DNA from: Bacteroidales bacterium
Lineage (GTDB): Bacteria; Bacteroidota; Bacteroidia; Bacteroidales; UBA3824
Direction of reading: 5' to 3'
Assembly: GCA_016286055.1 (NCBI GenBank)
Contig: JAEERW010000014.1
Location: forward strand, 1-64,000
Length of the DNA stretch: 64,000 nucleotides
The notes under the pieces were generated by a model. The model was not told the origin of the DNA, ran no database searches, and worked only from the letters and a program-made list of their open reading frames with translations. The translations under genes were made by a program, and so were the position numbers. Within the stretch, counting starts at the first letter, position 1; each line of letters starts with the position of its first letter. Shown here piece after piece: positions 41,822-50,424 of the stretch.

Positions 41822-43691
41822 CATCGCTCGACTTTATCTCTTCCAATTCTAGCCAGCGTGTCTCTTTCTCATCCAATAGTGCGGTAACGGTTTCCATTCG
41901 CAACGATAGTTTGTTTATTTCTTCTATATCGGTAGTTTCTCCTGATAGTAAACGCTCTATTTCTTGTTTTTCAGCATTGAGTTTGTCGATTTCCGCACTT
42001 ACGGTTTCATATTCTTGTGCAAGTTTGAATGTAAAGTTCTTTTTACGTCTTTCGCGTTGAAATGTATGTTCTTTGGGTTCCGGCTCATCATTTTGTTTCT
42101 CCTTCTCTTCGTCCTCTTTTTGGGTGATATATACTGTGTAGTTGCCCGGAAAGTTCCTTATTTTGCCATTACCTTCAAAAACAAACATAGTATCAGCCAC
42201 TTTGTCTAAAAAATACCTATCGTGCGACACCACCAACAAGCAGCCTGCAAAGCACGACAAATAGTCTTCCAATACATTGAGTGTGATTATGTCGAGGTCG
42301 TTGGTAGGTTCGTCGAGTATTAAGAAATTTGGATTTTTGATAAGTACAGTCATCAGGTAAAGACGACGTTTTTCGCCACCACTGAGTTTTTCAACAAGGG
42401 TGTAGTGCATTTTGGGTGGAAATAGAAAATATTCGAGAAACTGTGATGCTGAAAGTTTTCTGCCGTCTCCAAGAACTACCACCTCTGCAATGTCTTTAAT
42501 GATATCAATAACTCGTTGATCTTTTTTGTATTCTATGCCCCGCTGACGATAATATCCCGCTACAACTGTTTCTCCAAACTCTGCTGTGCCTGAATCAGGT
42601 GTTGTGCTGCCTATGATAATATCCAACAAGGTAGATTTGCCGCAGCCGTTGTGTCCGCAAATACCGATTTTGTCGTTACGCTTAAAAGAGTAAGTAAAAT
42701 TATCAATCAGCACTTTGTCGCCGTATCTCTTGCAGAGATTCTTTATTTCTAATATCTTGTTGCCGAGACGGTTGGCTGTGCCTACAGAGAAGTCGATTTT
42801 TTTTGTTTCTATCTTTTGAGATGCCACCTCTTTAAGCTTGTAGAAACTGTCAATACGGTATTTTGCCTTTCCTCCACGAGCCTTGGGCATACGTGAAATC
42901 CATTCCGACTCTTTGCGGAGCAGATTTGCAGCCTTGTCGATATTGGCAGCGAGGTTTGCCATGCGCTCCTCACGTTTTGATAGGTAATAACTGTAATTAC
43001 CTGAATATGTATAAATTTTGTTATTATCAATCTCTATGATATTATCGCACACATTGTCTAAGAAATATCGGTCGTGGGTAACCATCAGAAGAGTTGTGCG
43101 GGATGTTTTGAGATAGTTTTCGAGCCATTCGGTCATATCTGTGTCCAAATGGTTTGTGGGTTCGTCGAGGATAAGGAAGTCGGGCTGTTCTATAAGCGTT
43201 TCGGCGAGAGCAATACGTTTTTTTTGTCCGCCAGAGAGCTTACCTATATGAATATCTAACTCATTGATTCTCAACTTGCCAAGAATCTGTTTCATATCAG
43301 ATTCGTATTTCCAAGCACCAGCTGCATCCATTTCAGCCTGAGCCTTTTCTATTATATTGTGGTCGCCATTAGCAAGTGCCGCTTCGTATTGTTGCAACAC
43401 TTTTGACAATTTGTTTTCTGATGAAAAAATATGCTGTCGAACAGTAAGGTTGTTGTCAAGCACAGGATCTTGGCGTAAGTATCCTATTTTTAGATCGTTT
43501 TTAAAAACTACGCTACCGCTGTCGGCGCTCTGATTGCGTGCAATTATGTCGAGCATAGTGCTTTTGCCGGCGCCGTTTTTTGCTATAATAGCTGTCTTTT
43601 GGTCTTTTCCAACCGAAAAAGTTATTGATTCGAACAACACGATGTCGCCGAATGATTTTGTGAGGTTCTCAACTTGTAAATATGTAATCAT
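41805..43691 (-). CDS. uup: ABC-F ATPase, Uup type
   Basis: The reading frame opens at 44105, but the real start is the ATG at 43691 (MITYLQVENLTKSFGD), supported by a -7 element just upstream, giving 628 aa. Two ABC domains: Walker A GKNGAGKST-type (KNGAGKSTMLDI) and GHNGCGKSTLLDI; signatures LSGGQKKR and LSGGEKRR; Walker B LILDEPTNHLDTD and LILDEPTNDLDI. There is no membrane domain. A charged linker and the C-terminal coiled coil (ETVSAEIDKLNAEKQ) identify Uup rather than EttA. The family acts on ribosomes and in DNA stability. Its last 17 bp overlap the SiaB-like gene. Confidence 0.92.
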   Translation of the reverse strand: MITYLQVENLTKSFGDIVLFESITFSVGKDQKTAIIAKNGAGKSTMLDIIARNQSADSGSVVFKNDLKIGYLRQDPVLDNNLTVRQHIFSSENKLSKVLQQYEAALANGDHNIIEKAQAEMDAAGAWKYESDMKQILGKLRINELDIHIGKLSGGQKKRIALAETLIEQPDFLILDEPTNHLDTDMTEWLENYLKTSRTTLLMVTHDRYFLDNVCDNIIEIDNNKIYTYSGNYSYYLSKREERMANLAANIDKAANLLRKESEWISRMPKARGGKAKYRIDSFYKLKEVASQKIETKKIDFSVGTANRLGNKILEIKNLCKRYGDKVLIDNFTYSFKRNDKIGICGHNGCGKSTLLDIIIGSTTPDSGTAEFGETVVAGYYRQRGIEYKKDQRVIDIIKDIAEVVVLGDGRKLSASQFLEYFLFPPKMHYTLVEKLSGGEKRRLYLMTVLIKNPNFLILDEPTNDLDIITLNVLEDYLSCFAGCLLVVSHDRYFLDKVADTMFVFEGNGKIRNFPGNYTVYITQKEDEEKEKQNDEPEPKEHTFQRERRKKNFTFKLAQEYETVSAEIDKLNAEKQEIERLLSGETTDIEEINKLSLRMETVTALLDEKETRWLELEEIKSSDAICQS

Positions 43692-43709
43692 CTCTATATA
43701 TTTCTCAGG

Positions 43710-43739
43710 CAAAGATATATTGAAAAAATGAACTTCCAA
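43710..43739 (-). promoter_or_regulatory. Promoter of the uup-like gene
   Basis: Minus-strand TATCTTTG (43710-43717) with TTG 19 bp upstream (43737-43739). It decides the 43691 start. Confidence 0.7.
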
Positions 43740-43761
43740 CAAAAAAATTAGCATAAAAAAC

Positions 43762-43791
43762 TTGAGCAATAACGAAAAAGTTGTAATTTTG
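43762..43791 (+). promoter_or_regulatory. Promoter of the DUF368 gene
   Basis: TTG (43762-43764), 19 bp, TAATTTTG (43784-43791), 57 bp before the ATG. Confidence 0.7.
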
Positions 43792-43848
43792 TGCCTATAA
43801 TTTTGACGAAAAGCCTCTGATTTTGGTATCGTCGGAAATGTTATATGT

Positions 43849-44799
43849 ATGATTAAAAACGTTTTACTGTTTTTTAAAGGCTTTGCAATGGGGCTGGCAA
43901 ATGTAATACCGGGCGTTTCTGGTGGTACAATTGCTTTGCTTACAGGCATTTTTGAAAGATTTATAAATGCTCTTAAATCGTTTGATTTGGAAGCGTTGAA
44001 ACTTTTATCCAAATTTAAATTTAAAGAATTTGCACAACATACTGATTTATTGTTTCTTATAATATTATTCCTCGGCGAGGGCATTAGTATTCTCACTGGT
44101 GCCAAATTGCTCGAATGGCTCTTTAAAAACTACGAAGTGCATGTTTGGGCGTTTTTCTTTGGCTTGATACTCGCCTCGGTATATTACGTTGGACGCATGG
44201 TAAATAAGATTAACTTATGGAAGGTGCTTCTTGCCATTGTAGGCGCAGCCGTTGCGTTCGGTTTTTCGATAATCAGTCCAGCCACCGAAAACGACAATAT
44301 TTTTTACCTTGTACTTTGCGGTGCAATAGCCATTTGCGATATGCTTTTGCCAGGCATTTCGGGTTCATTCACACTTATATTATTAGGTAACTACAAATTG
44401 ATAGTGATTGATTCTATTTCGCATTTCAATTTGGCTGTGCTCATACCGGTTGCAATTGGAGCAGTGATAGGATTTCTAGCGTTTTCGCGTTTCTTGTCAT
44501 GGCTTATGAAAACCTATGCCGACCAGACATTGTCGGTACTCACAGGTTTTATTTTCGGATCACTTGTATTTATCTGGCCTTGGAAAAAACCAATCTACCT
44601 TATGCAAAACGGTCACGAGGTGTTCAATTCGCACGGTGATGTTATTATACAAGGATACGACAAATTCATCCCCGAATTTAATCAACAAACATTTGTTGCT
44701 ATAGCTTTTATAATTGCGGGAATGGCTTTGGTCTGCGTTATCGAAGAAATATCTTCACGCAAAGCAAAAACTGCTGAAGTTGAATTAAAAAAAGAATAA
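43849..44799 (+). CDS. DUF368 membrane protein (PopT-like undecaprenyl-phosphate translocase)
   Basis: The 316-aa protein has about eight to ten membrane segments and the DUF368 signature near the start: GFAMGLANVIPGVSGGTIALLTG. A second, similar half-motif is DMLLPGISGSFTLILLGNY. DUF368 proteins were recently shown in other bacteria (PopT) to return undecaprenyl phosphate across the membrane for cell-wall and polymer synthesis; this is assumed by family. The next gene begins 35 bp later and may be in the same transcript. Confidence 0.9.
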   Translation: MIKNVLLFFKGFAMGLANVIPGVSGGTIALLTGIFERFINALKSFDLEALKLLSKFKFKEFAQHTDLLFLIILFLGEGISILTGAKLLEWLFKNYEVHVWAFFFGLILASVYYVGRMVNKINLWKVLLAIVGAAVAFGFSIISPATENDNIFYLVLCGAIAICDMLLPGISGSFTLILLGNYKLIVIDSISHFNLAVLIPVAIGAVIGFLAFSRFLSWLMKTYADQTLSVLTGFIFGSLVFIWPWKKPIYLMQNGHEVFNSHGDVIIQGYDKFIPEFNQQTFVAIAFIIAGMALVCVIEEISSRKAKTAEVELKKE

Positions 44800-44834
44800 A
44801 TAACAGAATATAAACAATTTATAATATCTACAAA

Positions 44835-45959
44835 GTGGAAGTTGAAACTTTTAAAATGACAGCAACGACCTATGAAGGTCTGGAAGATGTGTTAGGACGC
44901 GAACTTATGCGTATGGGCGCTGATGAAGTTAACACAGAGCCGTGTTCAGTAACTTTTACTGGCGACAAGTACCTGCTTTATGAAGCCAACTACGAGTTGC
45001 GTACTGCGTTGAAAATTTATAAAGAGATTCTTAACTTTGCATTTGAAAGCAAAGAAGAATTTTTCGAAAATATCAAATCATACCGTTGGAGCAAAATTCT
45101 TAACATCTACAAGAGTTTCAACCTTAGCATTTCGTCAACAAACGAAACGATTGACGCCGGGTGCGCACAGCAGGTAAAAACCATTATTTGTGACTATTTC
45201 AATATGAAATCTCACAAAACACCCCCTCACGATGTGCAAAATCCTTCTGTTATGATTGACATTTTGGTTGATGGCAAAAACTGCTCTGTACGCCTCGACA
45301 GCACTGGTGACCCTCTCTCAAAACGTGGTTACAGAATTGCAGCTGGCATTGATCCGTTAGACGAGGTTTATGCCGCAGGTCTTGTGCAATTGGCTGGCTG
45401 GAAAGCTAACACCAATTTTATCGATCCTATGTGTGGCACTGGTACTCTCTTGATTGAAGCTGCCATGTTTGCTTACAATATTCCCGCTCAGGTTTGCCGC
45501 GAAAATTTCGGTTTCTTCACTTGGCGTGATTTCGACGCCGAAATGTGGAAAGATATTAAGAACGATGCTAAAATTAGAATCAAGCACAACGGTGAGTTTG
45601 CTAATAAAATTATCGGATACGATATAGCCGAGGCCGCTACCAAAGCAGCTGCACAAAACATCAAAAAGGCTATTCTCGACAAATATATCACCATCTACAC
45701 TTCTTCACTCAAGGATATCCAACTTCCCGACGGTAACAATACTGTTATTCTTGATCCTCCCGTGGTAGATTTGTACAAAAAAGAAGAGACCAAAAATCTT
45801 TTTGCAAATATTTCACAATTTTTGAAGCATAATATCAAAAACTCCAAAATGTGGTTACATTCTGATTATAAAGAATTTAGCAAAGCTGTTGGGCTTAATC
45901 CCCAAAAAGAACATACCATTATCCGCAACGGAAAGGAATACATTTTGCAGTTATATTAA
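44835..45959 (+). CDS. THUMP-domain class I RNA methyltransferase (RlmL N-terminal type)
   Basis: The GTG at 44835 gives MEVETFKMTATTYEGLEDVL, which matches the usual ME.FEM.A.T start of Bacteroidota homologues better than the ATG at 44856. The THUMP domain covers about residues 45-160 (DILVDGKNCSVRLDSTGDPLSKRGYR). The Rossmann methyltransferase follows, with NFIDPMCGTGTLLIEAAMFA as motif I and VILDPPVVD as motif IV (DPP in place of NPP). It should modify a guanine in 23S rRNA, like RlmL at m2G2445; the site is inferred. 374 aa is normal for the stand-alone form. Confidence 0.92.
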   Translation: MEVETFKMTATTYEGLEDVLGRELMRMGADEVNTEPCSVTFTGDKYLLYEANYELRTALKIYKEILNFAFESKEEFFENIKSYRWSKILNIYKSFNLSISSTNETIDAGCAQQVKTIICDYFNMKSHKTPPHDVQNPSVMIDILVDGKNCSVRLDSTGDPLSKRGYRIAAGIDPLDEVYAAGLVQLAGWKANTNFIDPMCGTGTLLIEAAMFAYNIPAQVCRENFGFFTWRDFDAEMWKDIKNDAKIRIKHNGEFANKIIGYDIAEAATKAAAQNIKKAILDKYITIYTSSLKDIQLPDGNNTVILDPPVVDLYKKEETKNLFANISQFLKHNIKNSKMWLHSDYKEFSKAVGLNPQKEHTIIRNGKEYILQLY

Positions 45960-46001
45960 AAAAAAATGTAAAAAAATTATCTATGTATAATAGAAATTGC
46001 T

Positions 46002-46009
46002 TATATTTG
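46002..46009 (+). promoter_or_regulatory. -7 element of the SiaB/SiaC pair
   Basis: TATATTTG matches TAnnTTTG, 39 bp before the ATG at 46048. No clear -33. Confidence 0.5.
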
Positions 46010-46047
46010 TAACATAAAACAAATAGAGTAATCTTAAAGACAGCCTA

Positions 46048-46611
46048 ATGAGAGAAGCGATACATAGCCTATTTGAAAAAGCAGTGAAAGGCAACGTTGT
46101 GTTGTCGTTCGAGGGTGTTATTACATCCCAACTGTTAGACGATGTATTCGCTACAATCGAAGACAAGCTCAAAGCCGACAACGAACAGCCCCGGGTTATC
46201 AAAAAGGTGTACAACATTTTGGTAGAGGCTCTACAAAATTTGTTTCACCATCTCGAACCTCCTCCTGACGAATTCTTCAAAGATTCTGACATGAAGAAAG
46301 GAAGTCATTACGCATTTTTCTGTATGACAAAAGAGAATCCCGGAGTTTACCGTATTACCACGGGCAATTTCGTGAAAAATCTTACCGGTTATTTTCTCCG
46401 CGACCGTATTGAGCAACTTAACTATCTTTCACAAGATGAGTTGAAAGATTTGTACAAAATAGTGCTCAACAACGACGAATTTTCGGCCAAAGGTGGCGGA
46501 GGGCTTGGTTTTATCGAAATGGCTAGAAAATCTGGCAACAAATTTGGATTTGAATTGTTGAGGCAAAACAAAGATTATTCGTTTTTTGTTTTTGAAGTAT
46601 TAATTTCATAA
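46048..46611 (+). CDS. SiaB-like kinase, second copy
   Basis: The 187-aa product is a second SiaB family protein: VLSFEGVITSQLLDDVF, YNILVEALQNLFHHLE (Glu and Asn of the ATP-binding helix) and SAKGGGGLGFIEMARKSG (glycine-rich loop). It shares layout but little identity with the copy at 41288. It is followed by the SiaC-like gene after 28 bp, the classical siaB-siaC order, so this copy is the more likely dedicated SiaC kinase. Confidence 0.87.
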   Translation: MREAIHSLFEKAVKGNVVLSFEGVITSQLLDDVFATIEDKLKADNEQPRVIKKVYNILVEALQNLFHHLEPPPDEFFKDSDMKKGSHYAFFCMTKENPGVYRITTGNFVKNLTGYFLRDRIEQLNYLSQDELKDLYKIVLNNDEFSAKGGGGLGFIEMARKSGNKFGFELLRQNKDYSFFVFEVLIS

Positions 46612-46639
46612 GTAAACAAAACTAAAATTAATTTATAAC

Positions 46640-47029
46640 ATGGATTCAATAGAAATAGAGGGAACACCAAAAACGCCGTCGGTATCTTTTGAGGCCGAAA
46701 CTGGCAAATTAGTAATCAAGGGAAGATCTATTCCCGAAAACTCGATTGAGTTTTATAAGCCACTTGTAGACTGGATTGACAAGTATGCATCAGAGGCTAA
46801 GGGCACTGTGGAAGTTAATATGCAACTTGAGTATTTCAACACAAGTTCTTCTAAATGCATATTAGACGTTTTCAAGAAATTGGAAAACCTCCACAATAAG
46901 AGTGTAGCCGAAGTTGTAATCAATTGGTACTACGAAGAAGATGACGAAGATATGTTAGAGGCTGGCGAAGACTACCAGTCGATTCTCAAACTGCCTTTCA
47001 AGATGGTGGAAATCAGTTCTCCTGCATAA
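46640..47029 (+). CDS. SiaC-like phosphoprotein (DUF1987)
   Basis: The 129-aa protein has the DUF1987/SiaC pattern: TPSVSFEAETGKLVIKGRSIPENSIEFYKPL, then LEYFNTSSSKCILDVFKKLE and VINWYYEEDDEDMLEAGEDY. The NTSSSK segment holds Thr68, the same number as the threonine phosphorylated in P. aeruginosa SiaC. In that system unphosphorylated SiaC binds and activates a diguanylate cyclase; no such cyclase is encoded in this window. A strong hairpin follows. Confidence 0.9.
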   Translation: MDSIEIEGTPKTPSVSFEAETGKLVIKGRSIPENSIEFYKPLVDWIDKYASEAKGTVEVNMQLEYFNTSSSKCILDVFKKLENLHNKSVAEVVINWYYEEDDEDMLEAGEDYQSILKLPFKMVEISSPA

Positions 47030-47072
47030 CTTTTTGCTTGATTGAATTCATCTATCTATTGATTCCAAACAC

Positions 47073-47130
47073 AAAATGCTTGCAAGCAAGGTTTATTGTT
47101 AGTAAAACAATCCTTGGTCGCAAGCATTTT
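47073..47130. terminator. Bidirectional terminator
   Basis: AAAATGCTTGC and GCAAGCATTTT form the base of a long hairpin that continues with AGCAAGG/CCTTGGT and ATTGTT/AACAAT; a T-rich tail follows. It separates siaC from the convergent gene. Confidence 0.8.
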
Positions 47131-47148
47131 CTTTTTAATTATACAGTA

Positions 47149-48228
47149 TCAATCCTTACACAAAAACATTACCACAGGTAGATGGTCGCTGTATCCGTTG
47201 AGCCATTCGCCTCCTGCCGAAGTACGTTTTGGCGTACCTTTGTATCTTCCCTGCTGGTTTATTAGATAATCAAACCTAACTATTTGACTTCCACAGTATG
47301 TCAACTGCTTTTTGTCGTGCTCCACAGTTTTAGTAACCGATTTTTTCTTGTTTTTTTGGATAACTTCTGTGTGAGGTTTGTCTAAAAGGTTTTCTGAAAT
47401 AATAATCTGGTCAAAAAGATTCCATGCCCCACGATAATGCAGCGTGCCTTTTCCCGAAAACAATATGTCCCACCACGGATTGTAAAGACCCATTGCCTCC
47501 ACGTCTTCAATTTTTCGCCTGCCGCCAAGCACCTCGCTCATACTTTTGTCGTGCGGGTCGTCGTTCATATCGCCCATGATAAATATCTTTAATCCTGCAT
47601 TGATTTGCAGTAGCGAATCTTTTATCACTCTTATCTGTTTTGCACCAAGTTCTCGGTAGTAACTTGTACTATAGCGGCTGGGCAAATGGCAAACAATCAC
47701 TGCGGCATCTTCTCCGTAGAGTTCTCCTCTTACAGTTAAAAATCCACGTGTAGCTTTATTTTTGTCGGAATCGTTTTCGTAAACATAAGGAATTAATTTG
47801 TAATCAATTGGCTTAAACATCGAAGGATTGTAAAGCAGAGCGCAATCGATACCGCGCTTATCGAGCCCTTCTTCGTGAATAAATTGAATTCCTCTATCTT
47901 TTAGCGGTTTTTGTTCTATAAGGTTGTTCAATACGTTCCTGTTTTCTATCTCACTAAGACCTATAAACGCGCATCCATCAGGTACTTGGTCGGTTCCCAT
48001 ATCTGCAAGTGCTTGCGACATATTGTGCAATTTTCCAAAATACTTTTCACTGTTCCACTTGTAAGTGCCGTCTGGCAGAAACTGGTTATCATTTTTACCT
48101 ACGTCGTGGATCGTGTCAAAAAAATTCTCTTGGTTGTAGAAACCAATAGCTATCTTTGAAGATTGTTGTGCCATGCAGGTGGCACATATAAGTACAATAC
48201 ACGCTGAGAGAAATACAATTTTATTCAT
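47149..48228 (-). CDS. Secreted endonuclease/exonuclease/phosphatase-family protein
   Basis: The 359-aa product has a signal peptide (MNKIVFLSACIVLICATCMAQ). The EEP fold is clear: FYNQENFFDT at the first strand, FIGLSEIENRNV with the metal-binding Glu, RGIDCALLYN, VCHLPSRYS, KIFIMGDMNDDP and GYSDHLPVVMF with the catalytic Asp-His. It is probably a periplasmic or surface nuclease or phosphodiesterase; the substrate is not evident. It starts 13 bp after the plug-only gene, so they are an operon. Confidence 0.9.
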   Translation of the reverse strand: MNKIVFLSACIVLICATCMAQQSSKIAIGFYNQENFFDTIHDVGKNDNQFLPDGTYKWNSEKYFGKLHNMSQALADMGTDQVPDGCAFIGLSEIENRNVLNNLIEQKPLKDRGIQFIHEEGLDKRGIDCALLYNPSMFKPIDYKLIPYVYENDSDKNKATRGFLTVRGELYGEDAAVIVCHLPSRYSTSYYRELGAKQIRVIKDSLLQINAGLKIFIMGDMNDDPHDKSMSEVLGGRRKIEDVEAMGLYNPWWDILFSGKGTLHYRGAWNLFDQIIISENLLDKPHTEVIQKNKKKSVTKTVEHDKKQLTYCGSQIVRFDYLINQQGRYKGTPKRTSAGGEWLNGYSDHLPVVMFLCKD

Positions 48229-48241
48229 ATATTCTTTTGTT

Positions 48242-48928
48242 TTATTCTTTTCCGTCTTTTAAGTTGATGAAGAATACACCGTTTGAACTTTGACTTCCAT
48301 AAATGGCCGCGGTACCATCTTTCAAAAGCGAAATCTCTTTAACATCGCATGTAGAAATATAGTCAATATTATCAACTTTGTTACCATCAACCACGTAAAT
48401 TGCACAGTTTGAGCCATTTATAGTGTTTAAACCGCGAACTATAATACAACCATCCGGCATAATATTTACACCCGTAAACTTAGCTTTAATCAAATCGAAA
48501 ACATCTATGTAGTTGCAATAATTATTGCCACGCTCTATATATTCAATAGCTTGTGTTCGTTGATCCGACGAAATGTAACCGTATCCTATTGCCATATCAA
48601 CGTTTTTGGTCGTGGGTATAAAATTGAGTTTAACATTGATAGGGTTAGATGTTGATTTGTTAATGCGTCGTTGGATGTTACTAAATACTTGTGACTTAAA
48701 CATAAGTCGATCTTTGGGCTTACATGCTATAACAAACCCGCCAAGCGAATCTGTTATGGTAGCGGCAAGAGATTTTTTGGCAGTTACTTTTATGCCAGAT
48801 ACTGGTAAATCATTAAGTGTCGTTACTGTGCCTGAGATAATTCTTATTTCTTGTGAACTTGCAGGCAACCAATAATTTATAAGAAATAAAATTATTAATG
48901 TTTTGATTGATTTCATTTTTTTACTCAA
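48242..48928 (-). CDS. Plug-only SusC/TonB-receptor-like mini-protein, copy 1
   Basis: The 228-aa protein has a signal peptide (SIKTLIILFLINYWLPASSQ), a carboxypeptidase-regulatory-like domain (SGTVTTLNDLPVSGIKVTAK) and a TonB plug-like domain ending CAIYVVDGNKVDNIDYIS and VKEISLLKDGTAAIYGSQSS, as at the start of SusC-type transporters. It stops before any beta-barrel. Its close paralogue at 55692-56354 lies on the other side of the trp operon. It may occupy another barrel, bind a TonB partner or be a degenerate receptor. Function unknown. Confidence 0.82.
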   Translation of the reverse strand: MSKKMKSIKTLIILFLINYWLPASSQEIRIISGTVTTLNDLPVSGIKVTAKKSLAATITDSLGGFVIACKPKDRLMFKSQVFSNIQRRINKSTSNPINVKLNFIPTTKNVDMAIGYGYISSDQRTQAIEYIERGNNYCNYIDVFDLIKAKFTGVNIMPDGCIIVRGLNTINGSNCAIYVVDGNKVDNIDYISTCDVKEISLLKDGTAAIYGSQSSNGVFFINLKDGKE

Positions 48929-49060
48929 TTTAGTTATTCGATATTGTTTTAATTATTTAATCATTTGACTTAAAAATGCACTTTTGGTTTAATTTTTTTC
49001 TAAAAAAATTTTTTTTTCTCATTTTTTATTTTTTAATTTGCCGCATAAAACAAAGCAAAA

Positions 49061-49114
49061 ATGAATTTATTTAATATGACATACGGTAATTGGTGGTGGC
49101 GCTTACGAATCTAA
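49061..49114 (+). CDS. trpL: trp leader peptide with three consecutive Trp codons
   Basis: The short frame ATG 49061 to TAA 49114 reads MNLFNMTYGNWWWRLRI (an internal ATG at 49076 is in frame). Three TGG codons at 49091-49099 are followed 61 bp later by a strong terminator in front of trpB. Ribosome stalling at these codons when tryptophan is scarce would uncover the switching segment at 49116-49125. This is the architecture of a ribosome-mediated trp attenuator. Confidence 0.9.
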   Translation: MNLFNMTYGNWWWRLRI

Positions 49115-49196
49115 AATTCGTGAGTGGTACACCTTAATATATATATTAAAGATATTAAAAAAGGCTTGTCGAAGACTCACGACAAGCCTTTTTTTT
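49102..49196 (+). promoter_or_regulatory. trp operon attenuator
   Basis: Pairing 1:2 is CTTACGAAT (49102-49110) with ATTCGTGAG (49116-49124), overlapping the leader stop codon. Antiterminator pairing is TCGTGAGT (49118-49125) with ACTCACGA (49175-49182), which covers the terminator loop and the top of its 3' arm. The terminator is AAGGCTTGTCG/CGACAAGCCTT (49161-49190) plus a T-run. 1:2 and the antiterminator exclude each other. Confidence 0.85.
49161..49196 (+). terminator. Attenuator terminator upstream of trpB
   Basis: An 11-bp perfect stem, an 8-nt loop AAGACTCA and eight consecutive T at the end (two of them in the stem). It ends 31 nt before the trpB ATG. Confidence 0.93.
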
Positions 49197-49227
49197 GTGA
49201 GTAACGAAAATAATAAAACTAAATACA

Positions 49228-50421
49228 ATGAGTAAATATCAAATTGATCAAAACGGTTATTACGGCGAGTTCGGCGGAGCGTATATTCCTGAAATACTCA
49301 GGAAAAACGTTGTGGAACTCAAAGAAAACTATCTGCAAATTATTGAAAACGAGCAGTTTAAAAAAGACTTTCAGAAACTATTGAAAGATTATGTAGGTCG
49401 CCCCACGCCGCTCTATTTCGCCAAACGCCTAAGCGAGAAATACGGTACCAACATCTTTCTCAAACGCGAAGACCTCTGCCATACGGGTGCGCACAAGTTG
49501 AACAACGCTCTCGGTCAGATTCTCCTCGCACGCAAACTCGGCAAAACCCGCATTGTGGCAGAAACAGGAGCAGGTCAGCATGGTGTTGCCACTGCCACAG
49601 TTTGCGCTCTTATGAATATGGAGTGCGTGGTGTATATGGGTGAAACGGATGTTAAGCGTCAGTTTCTCAACGTACAGCGTATGAGGATGTTGGGCGCTAA
49701 GGTTGTTCCCGTAATGTCGGGCAACAGAACCCTCAAAGACGGCACCAATGAGGCTATCCGCGACTGGTGCTGCAATCCTAAAAACACACATTATATTATA
49801 GGTTCGGTTGTTGGACCCGACCCGTATCCCGATATGGTTGCACGTTTCCAATCTGTTATTAGTGAGGAGATTAAATATCAGTTGCAGGAGCAGACTGGTC
49901 GCAACTATCCTGACAAACTGCTGGCTTGCATAGGCGGCGGCAGCAATGCGGCAGGAACTTTTTACCATTATATCGACGATGAGCGCGTTAAGTTTTTCGC
50001 AGCAGAGGCAGCGGGACTTGGTCTCGACGACCCTGAAAAATCGGCAGCCACTATCCATCTCGGCAAAAAGGGCGTTTTGCACGGAAGTCTCTCGCTCGTG
50101 ATGATGACCAACGACGGTCAGATTGTAGAGCCGTACTCAATTTCTGCTGGTCTCGATTATCCTGGTGTGGGTCCTATGCACGCATTCTTTGCTAAATGCG
50201 GACGCACCAAGGTGCTTGCCGTTACCGATGCCGAGGCTATGCAGGCAGCGATGGAACTCACTAAGTTAGAAGGTATTATCCCCGCCATTGAGAGCGCACA
50301 CGCATTGGCTATGCTCCCGAAAATCAATTTCGTAAAGGATGAGAACGTAGTAATCACTGTCTCAGGCCGTGGCGATAAGGATATGAACACATATGTTAAA
50401 TATTTTAATATGGAGGAATAA
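49228..50421 (+). CDS. trpB: Tryptophan synthase beta chain
   Basis: The 397-aa product is the PLP enzyme joining indole and serine. [13 protein letters not shown] carries the PLP lysine, [17 protein letters not shown] follows, and [13 protein letters not shown] is the phosphate-binding loop. EYGGAYIPE-type [12 protein letters not shown] at the N-terminus marks TrpB1. It is the first structural gene of trpBEGDCFA, controlled by the leader upstream. Confidence 0.98.
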   Translation: MSKYQIDQNGYYGEFGGAYIPEILRKNVVELKENYLQIIENEQFKKDFQKLLKDYVGRPTPLYFAKRLSEKYGTNIFLKREDLCHTGAHKLNNALGQILLARKLGKTRIVAETGAGQHGVATATVCALMNMECVVYMGETDVKRQFLNVQRMRMLGAKVVPVMSGNRTLKDGTNEAIRDWCCNPKNTHYIIGSVVGPDPYPDMVARFQSVISEEIKYQLQEQTGRNYPDKLLACIGGGSNAAGTFYHYIDDERVKFFAAEAAGLGLDDPEKSAATIHLGKKGVLHGSLSLVMMTNDGQIVEPYSISAGLDYPGVGPMHAFFAKCGRTKVLAVTDAEAMQAAMELTKLEGIIPAIESAHALAMLPKINFVKDENVVITVSGRGDKDMNTYVKYFNMEE

Positions 50422-50424
50422 GAA

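Noticed and set aside
43692-44105. 138-codon N-terminal extension of the Uup-type ATPase
   Set aside because: It contains the promoter of the gene and overlaps the DUF368 gene on the other strand; the family starts at 43691.
49134-49149. TTAATATATATATTAA palindrome in the trp leader
   Set aside because: It is AT-only and weak; it may act as a spacer or pause site, but no regulatory role is supported.
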